Origin: an uncultured Clostridia bacterium
Lineage (GTDB): Bacteria; Bacillota; Clostridia; UBA1381
Assembly (NCBI GenBank): GCA_934454035.1
Contig: CAKSFY010000087.1
Location: 1-9,521 of the forward strand
Length of the DNA: 9,521 bases
Direction of reading: 5' to 3'
Shown here: one piece after another, positions 4,924 to 9,521 of the stretch
How positions within the stretch are numbered: the stretch's first letter is position 1
How the letters are laid out: each line of letters begins with the position of its first letter
The notes under the pieces: model-generated
What the model was told of the DNA's origin: nothing
Seen by the model: the letters and a program-made list of their open reading frames with translations, nothing else
Database searches by the model: none
Position numbers and translations under genes: made by a program

Positions 4924-7617
4924 ATGAAAATAAGAAAACTATTGGCTGCAGGAGCGCTTTGCTTGCTTCCGATTTGCGCAAATGCAGAGGTTACGGACAT
5001 TAAGCCGGATAAAAATATCGGAGTTTATAAACAAAACGAAGAAATTTTATTCACCGTAACAAAAGCAGATGCGGCATATGAAAATTTTAACTACGATATT
5101 CAGAATATGGACGGAGATACTGTACTTTCGGGGAGTGTATCTTCCGACAGTACAAGCTTTGACATTAATATCGGCATTATGAAAACAGGCTGGTATCGCA
5201 TGATACTGAGGGATTCGGACGGAGAAGTACCGATTTTCGCTTCGTTTACTGTTCTCCCGTCCGGCGGAGCGGTTGCCGATAATTCACCGTTTTCCGGAAT
5301 GTTGGTGGGACAATACGGAGTTGAATCGGAGCGAAAGGCAGATTTTGCCGAAGCACTGAAAAGAGTCGGCATAAATCGGGTAAGAGACGCAGCGCTCTGG
5401 TGCAGGGGCGAGGGTGATTATCAGGCACTCGAAGAAAATATAGACGCTTTGTACCAAGCCGGAAACGATCAGCTTCTGACAGTTGATTTGCAGCGGCAGA
5501 TTGCCGATGAAATCGGATATAACGGTGATCTGTTTACTGTGTATAAAATGTATCGGGATCTTTCGGCACGTTTTTCGGACAAGGTAAATGCATGGGAGGT
5601 TATAAACGAGCCGGATATAATCAGTTCAATATCCGGTGATATATATTCTTCTTATTATAAAGCGGCTGCTCTCGGAATTGAAAACACATCGTCAGATATA
5701 ATAAAATCCTTTGGCGGAATGTGCAATCCGATAAGTACATTTTCGGATATTATGCTGCAAAACGGTATTATGACATATGCCGATTATTACAATGTCCATA
5801 CGCACCGAAACCCAAGCGGAAATGTGTACAATGCAATATCCGGCGGTCTTTTGGAAAGCGGAAAACGAATGTCGGCTCTTTACGGAAACAATCAGCCGAT
5901 GTGGGTAACCGAGTCGGGACTCAGAATGCCGATGGACGAAAATGAGCTGCCGAGTGCAAAAATCTTAAAAGAGCAGGCTGTTTATCTTACGACATCATTT
6001 GCCGAATCAATCGGCAAATACGGAACAAATAATCACTTTTGGTTTTTGATGCGGCATTATATTGAAGAGGGCAGAGAGTTTGGAACTGCAAGCAAAAATT
6101 GCATGACCTATCCGGCATATCTTTCTTTTGCGAATCTTGCTTACAACCTGGGAGAGGGAAAACCAATCGGCGAAATATCCGCAAGAGGGAATGTTTCGGG
6201 TTATTTCTTTGATACCGGCAGTGAGGACGCTGCAATTGTGTGGAAAAAAACCGACGGCGAGTCTTATGTTCAGTTTGACTGCTCTGCTCCGGTCAAAATA
6301 ACCGATGTACTTGGTGATAATAAAGTAATATACGCATCGCCTGTTGACGGAAAGGTAAATATAAAGGTTACGCCCGAGCCTGTTATTATAAACTTTAACG
6401 GGCGTACATCGGAAAAAAATTATTGCAGGAAAGCGTTTCCCGAGTATGAAAAGCAGCAGAGAAGCAATGCACAGAAGGTTGTAATTCAGCAAATTTGGAA
6501 TACGGACAGCTTTGATAACGGGGCAAGGGTTTTAAAAGCCGGAGAAAGCTATGATGTGACCTGCCGGGTTTATAACTTTAATACATCATCAAGAGTAACG
6601 GGCAAAATAGAAATATCGGCGGACGATAAAATAGAAATAGTAAGCAGTCCCAATAAGGAAACGTTTATTTTGCCTAAATATAACGAAGCTAATCCGACCT
6701 ATGCTTCATTCTCATATACCGTACGGCTTAAAAACGATGTCGGATATTATGAGTCGGGAAGTATTAAATTCAGCGGCACAGCCGGGGAGGAAAGCCTTTC
6801 TCCGTCTGTGTGCGGATATGTTACGGACAAGGATATAACAGTAAGCGACAATGAAATTAAAGAATTTTCAAATGCTTATAAAAAATCGGCATGGGACTGC
6901 GGAAATAGAACCGCCGGTTCAACCTGCAGCGTCAGCACTTCCGGAAACTCGATAACCTTTTCGCTGAAATTCAACGGCGGTGACAGATGTATATATCCTT
7001 ATTTTGAAACCACAGTCCCGGCAGGGAGTGAGGGAGTAGTATTTGACAGAACGATTTCCGATGTGGGCGGCGGCGGAGTTACTCAGATATTTGCCTGCAC
7101 AAGCGGCGGAATGTATCTTGCCGAGGCAGGAGATTTTACGGCAGGCACTGTCCGCTATGTAATTCCTTGGAATAAGTTTAAGCCGTATGGCGGCGCCGAT
7201 AAGGATTTTGATCCGTCAAAGATTTACAGACTGATGCTCGGTTTCAACACCTATGACGATAATCCGGGGGCGTATACGATAAGCCATTACGGAACTTTCG
7301 GCAGCGGATATACAAATGAAAAGGAAGAAAAGATTACAATTTCCGGAATAGAGAACGGAAAAACATATACAAAGGGAAATATTCCGGATATTACGGTAAA
7401 TTGTGACGGCACAGCTGAACTTTATATCAATTTTAAAAAATTTGCGGACGTAAATCCGAACGAAAAAATCAGCCTTTCTTCAATTGATTCGGGTGCCTGC
7501 TCGGTAATTGCGGCAATTGATGACGGATTCGGACACAAGGAATATAAAGAAATTAATATTTACATAAGAGATTATAACGACTATACAAATAAATCTGCAT
7601 TGTATTTGTATAACTAA
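4924..7617 (+). CDS. Secreted multidomain glycoside hydrolase, clan GH-A type (closest in style to GH39/GH5)
   Basis: 897 residues. Residues 1-21 are a signal peptide (cleavage after ANA). About 25-117 is an N-terminal beta-sandwich. About 121-405 is a TIM barrel with clan GH-A signatures: acid/base Glu229 in WEVINEPD, His292/His294 in NVHTHRNP, and probable nucleophile Glu330 in WVTESG. A beta-domain follows at about 406-495. The C-terminal half holds an Ig-like segment (about 510-635), a jelly-roll segment resembling carbohydrate-binding domains (about 636-795, ending FDPSKIYRLMLGFNTY) and a last Ig-like segment (about 804-897). Such enzymes cleave beta- or alpha-linked glycans with retention. 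The family and substrate cannot be fixed here. The start is ATG 4924 with a modest AAAGG site. A TTG at 4897 in the same frame lies inside the hairpin stem and is unlikely. It probably cuts the glycan bound by the upstream protein. Confidence 0.85.
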   Translation: MKIRKLLAAGALCLLPICANAEVTDIKPDKNIGVYKQNEEILFTVTKADAAYENFNYDIQNMDGDTVLSGSVSSDSTSFDINIGIMKTGWYRMILRDSDGEVPIFASFTVLPSGGAVADNSPFSGMLVGQYGVESERKADFAEALKRVGINRVRDAALWCRGEGDYQALEENIDALYQAGNDQLLTVDLQRQIADEIGYNGDLFTVYKMYRDLSARFSDKVNAWEVINEPDIISSISGDIYSSYYKAAALGIENTSSDIIKSFGGMCNPISTFSDIMLQNGIMTYADYYNVHTHRNPSGNVYNAISGGLLESGKRMSALYGNNQPMWVTESGLRMPMDENELPSAKILKEQAVYLTTSFAESIGKYGTNNHFWFLMRHYIEEGREFGTASKNCMTYPAYLSFANLAYNLGEGKPIGEISARGNVSGYFFDTGSEDAAIVWKKTDGESYVQFDCSAPVKITDVLGDNKVIYASPVDGKVNIKVTPEPVIINFNGRTSEKNYCRKAFPEYEKQQRSNAQKVVIQQIWNTDSFDNGARVLKAGESYDVTCRVYNFNTSSRVTGKIEISADDKIEIVSSPNKETFILPKYNEANPTYASFSYTVRLKNDVGYYESGSIKFSGTAGEESLSPSVCGYVTDKDITVSDNEIKEFSNAYKKSAWDCGNRTAGSTCSVSTSGNSITFSLKFNGGDRCIYPYFETTVPAGSEGVVFDRTISDVGGGGVTQIFACTSGGMYLAEAGDFTAGTVRYVIPWNKFKPYGGADKDFDPSKIYRLMLGFNTYDDNPGAYTISHYGTFGSGYTNEKEEKITISGIENGKTYTKGNIPDITVNCDGTAELYINFKKFADVNPNEKISLSSIDSGACSVIAAIDDGFGHKEYKEINIYIRDYNDYTNKSALYLYN

Positions 7618-7649
7618 AATCATTACCCGGATATGCCCTAAAGGGAGGG

Positions 7650-7663
7650 GCCGCGTAAGCGGC
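7650..7663 (+). repeat. Small GC-rich hairpin with a GUAA loop
   Basis: GCCGC (7650-7654) pairs with GCGGC (7659-7663) around GTAA, a GNRA-type tetraloop in RNA. No T tract follows. It is the first of several structures in the 149-base gap between the hydrolase and the sugar-binding lipoprotein. Confidence 0.45.
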
Positions 7664-7681
7664 GGAACATTTATTAACAGG

Positions 7682-7731
7682 TATAAGCCGCTTAAAGTCT
7701 GAATTTTCAGATTTCTACAATCGGCTGTATA
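7682..7731 (+). promoter_or_regulatory. Two-tier stem-loop in the leader of the sugar-binding lipoprotein gene
   Basis: An outer stem joins TATAAGCCG (7682-7690) to CGGCTGTATA (7722-7731) with one bulge. It encloses an inner stem of TCTGAA (7698-7703) with TTCAGA (7706-7711). The structure lies shortly before the strong AAGGAGG ribosome site and could act in processing, stability or attenuation. It does not match a riboswitch class that I recognise. Confidence 0.4.
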
Positions 7732-7744
7732 TACAACATTGTAT
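7731..7744. promoter_or_regulatory. ATACAA-CA-TTGTAT palindrome ahead of the lipoprotein gene
   Basis: ATACAA (7731-7736) and TTGTAT (7739-7744) form a perfect 6-bp inverted repeat with a 2-base centre, about 9 bases before the ribosome binding site. It may be an operator for a local promoter, but only a weak -10-like TACAAT (7716-7721) without a good -35 is visible upstream. Confidence 0.3.
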
Positions 7745-7752
7745 TAAAATTC

Positions 7753-7759
7753 AAGGAGG
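7753..7759 (+). promoter_or_regulatory. Strong ribosome binding site of the lipoprotein gene
   Basis: AAGGAGG lies 7 bases before ATG 7767. This near-perfect match is the strongest ribosome site in the window and fits the usual excess of binding protein over permease. Confidence 0.92.
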
Positions 7760-7766
7760 AAATACC

Positions 7767-9170
7767 ATGAAAAAAACACAAAAAATCTTATCACTTACAT
7801 TGGCGGCAGCTTTGGCTGCGGGCGGAATGACAGGCTGCAAAAGCAAAAATACTGCGGTAACTGATGACGGAAAAATAAGACTTACCGTCGGAAACTGGCC
7901 GGACGAGGAGGTTAACCCCGAGGCATATAAGTCGAGAATGGAACAAAAAACTCGGTTTGAAGAAAAATACCCCGATATTGTAATCGAGCCTGATACATAT
8001 GCTTATGATGTTCAGACATTTGCAGCTAAAGCTGAGGGTGAAACACTTCCCGTAATTTATACAACTCATTTTACAGAGTCAAAAAAAATTATGGATTTGG
8101 GTTATGCTGCAGATATAACCGACCAGATGCATGAGTTTGGATATTACGATGTAATTTCAGACGTAATGATGAGCGAAATTTCAAGAGACGGCAAGGTTTA
8201 TTTTATTCCTGCGGACGTTTATTCGCTCGGACTGGTAATGAATTTGAATATGTTCAGAGAAGCAGGGCTTATGAATGCGGACGGAACTCCGAAATTCCCT
8301 CAAACCTTTGACGAGGTCAGAAGTATGGCAAAAACAATTCACGACAAGACCGGAAAAGCAGGTTTTGTATTCCCGACGACCCAAAACGGCGGCGGCTGGA
8401 ACTTTACGGCTCTTGCATGGAACTTCGGCGGAACATTTATGAAAGAAAACGGAGATAAATGGGAATCCGATTTCAACGACGGAACAACCGCAGCTCTTCA
8501 GTGGCTTAAGGATATGATGTGGGAGGACGGTTCACTTCCGGCTACTACTCTTGTAAATAACGATGATACCATGAAGCTTGTCGGAACAGACCAGGCAGCA
8601 ATGGCAATTGCTCACCCGGCACAGGTTCAGACATTGGTTTCCTCCTACGGAATGGACAGAAAAAATATCGGTTTTGCATCAATGCCGGCAGGTCCTGCGG
8701 ACCATGTTACATTGATGGGCGGAACATATTATGCTATTGCAAATAATGCAACAGACGAGCAAAAGAAAGCCGCATTTGAATGGCTTGAATTTATAGGCAG
8801 CACACCGTCACAACAGCTTACAGAGGATAAAAAACAGTCACTGAGAGAATCTGCTGAGTCAGATTATAAGCAGGGGACTTCAATTATCGGTATTAAGGAT
8901 TTGGCTATCTGGACAGATAAGGAAGCGACTCAGGGTTATAAAAATGAATTGACGGAAGAATTCAGAAATATTGACGAAAAGCAGATTTCTTCCTACAATG
9001 ACAAGACCGGTTTAAAATTTAAAACAGAGGAAAAAATGTGTGCACAGGATTTGTACGGACTTTTGGACGCTTGTATTCAAGAGGTACTCACAAACAAGGA
9101 CGCAGACTGCGGCGAGGTATTAAAGAAAGCAGCCTCCGACTTCCAAAGCAATTTCTTAAACAATATATGA
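7767..9170 (+). CDS. ABC transporter extracellular sugar-binding lipoprotein (family 1 solute-binding protein)
   Basis: 467 residues. The N-terminus has a lysine-rich start, a hydrophobic stretch and a lipobox GMTGC with Cys24 as the lipidated residue, so the mature protein is anchored to the outer face of the membrane. The mature part follows the SBP_bac_1 (MalE-like) pattern: an early VGNWPDEEVNP strand, LPVIYTTHFTESKKIMDLGYAADIT, an early-middle VYFIPADVYSLGLVMNLNMFREAG with the following FPQTFDEV, GGWNFTALAWNFGG, and a late MGGTYYAIANNA followed by AAFEWLEFIG. The length is in the upper normal range. It delivers mono- or oligosaccharides to the permease encoded 13 bases downstream. It follows two secreted polysaccharide-active proteins, so its ligand is probably an oligosaccharide released by them (inference). 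No transporter ATPase is seen in the window, and such systems often share a common MsmX-type ATPase. Confidence 0.93.
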   Translation: MKKTQKILSLTLAAALAAGGMTGCKSKNTAVTDDGKIRLTVGNWPDEEVNPEAYKSRMEQKTRFEEKYPDIVIEPDTYAYDVQTFAAKAEGETLPVIYTTHFTESKKIMDLGYAADITDQMHEFGYYDVISDVMMSEISRDGKVYFIPADVYSLGLVMNLNMFREAGLMNADGTPKFPQTFDEVRSMAKTIHDKTGKAGFVFPTTQNGGGWNFTALAWNFGGTFMKENGDKWESDFNDGTTAALQWLKDMMWEDGSLPATTLVNNDDTMKLVGTDQAAMAIAHPAQVQTLVSSYGMDRKNIGFASMPAGPADHVTLMGGTYYAIANNATDEQKKAAFEWLEFIGSTPSQQLTEDKKQSLRESAESDYKQGTSIIGIKDLAIWTDKEATQGYKNELTEEFRNIDEKQISSYNDKTGLKFKTEEKMCAQDLYGLLDACIQEVLTNKDADCGEVLKKAASDFQSNFLNNI

Positions 9171-9183
9171 TGGAGGAATCACG

Positions 9184-9521
9184 GTGAAAACCAAAAAGAA
9201 AAAAATAAATAATAATCCGTTTCTGCCGAACAGCAAGGACTTGAGCGCGTGGATTCTGATACTGCCTGCCGTCCTTTGCATTTACCTTTTCATAATCAGA
9301 CCGCAGATAACGGGTATCTACTGGAGCTTTTTCAACATGAGGGGCTACAAAGTCGAAGATTTTGCAGGACTTGCAAATTATAAGCAGGTTATAGCCGACA
9401 CAATGTTTGCAAAAACTCTGTGGAACACTTTCAAGTATGTTTTATGGTCGCTTGTGTTGGGATTTCTGCTCCCGATATTTGTGGCGGTTATCTTAAACGA
9501 GCTTGTACATATGCGGAACAC
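9184..9521 (+). CDS. ABC sugar transporter permease (MalF/UgpA/LplB type), N-terminal part cut by the window edge
   Basis: The frame starts at GTG 9184-9186 with GGAGG (9172-9176) 7 bases upstream and runs open to the window edge, giving 112 residues so far. The N-terminus MKTKKKKINNN is basic and cytoplasmic. A first membrane segment lies at about 22-46 (WILILPAVLCIYLFII followed by RPQITGIYWSF), then the typical outside loop GYKVEDFAGLANYKQVIAD. A segment with FAKTLWNTFKYVLWSLVLGF (second membrane helix about 82-104) marks the start of the permease core. This is the standard beginning of MalF-like sugar permeases of about 290-310 residues. It is 13 bases after the lipoprotein stop, so the two are co-transcribed, and a second MalG-like permease is expected beyond the window. 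Confidence 0.93.
   Translation, partial: MKTKKKKINNNPFLPNSKDLSAWILILPAVLCIYLFIIRPQITGIYWSFFNMRGYKVEDFAGLANYKQVIADTMFAKTLWNTFKYVLWSLVLGFLLPIFVAVILNELVHMRN

Noticed and set aside
4924..4990. Lipoprotein signal on the hydrolase
   Set aside because: A cysteine occurs in LLPICANA, but the residues before it do not fit a lipobox, while ANA before Glu22 is a good ordinary signal-peptidase site.
6007..6492. Minus-strand open frame of 161 residues
   Set aside because: It is antisense to the barrel and beta-domain of the hydrolase and its composition looks like a reverse-strand artefact of that gene.
1..9521. CRISPR array, tRNA or rRNA genes
   Set aside because: No regularly spaced direct repeats, cloverleaf or rRNA-like segments were seen on either strand; the only long repeat is the protein-module duplication.

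Overview
The window looks like part of a chromosome from an AT-rich Gram-positive anaerobe of class Clostridia, possibly a gut or rumen polysaccharide degrader. This rests on strong AGGAGG-type ribosome binding sites, secreted proteins built from many carbohydrate-binding-like modules, a lipoprotein-type sugar-binding protein, and the AraC-regulator-plus-ABC-transporter layout common in Clostridia. Placement below class is not possible from the sequence alone.

Layout: (1) Positions 1-672 are a graveyard of mobile DNA. A short open frame with a chain of hairpins (1-181) may be the right end of an IS200/IS605 TnpB-type element. It is followed by a long imperfect hairpin (194-276) and the C-terminal third or less of an IS256-family transposase on the minus strand, broken at its 5' side. 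(2) Positions 728-1549 (minus) encode an AraC-family regulator with a GTG start. (3) Positions 1550-1859 form a divergent regulatory region. It holds an exact-consensus sigma-A promoter facing the regulator, a good extended -10 promoter facing the large genes, and three inverted repeats that are candidate operators. (4) Positions 1860-4844 encode a 994-residue secreted protein with five CBM6/CBM35-like beta-sandwich modules in an A-B-A-B-variant order, a Big_2-like domain and a short C-terminal module, but no catalytic domain. (5) Positions 4924-7617 encode an 897-residue secreted multidomain glycoside hydrolase of clan GH-A type. (6) Positions 7767-9170 encode a sugar-binding lipoprotein, and from 9184 to the window edge runs the first permease of its ABC importer.

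The likely joint function, an inference from content and order, is a Gram-positive polysaccharide utilization locus. The first secreted protein would bind a glycan, the second would cut it, and the lipoprotein and permease would import the products. The neighbouring AraC protein would sense a sugar and activate the divergent promoter. All four plus-strand genes lie in one direction, with gaps of 79, 149 and 13 bases. The two larger gaps contain strong RNA hairpins but no classical U-tailed terminator, which fits one operon with differential expression between segments. The substrate cannot be named from the sequence.
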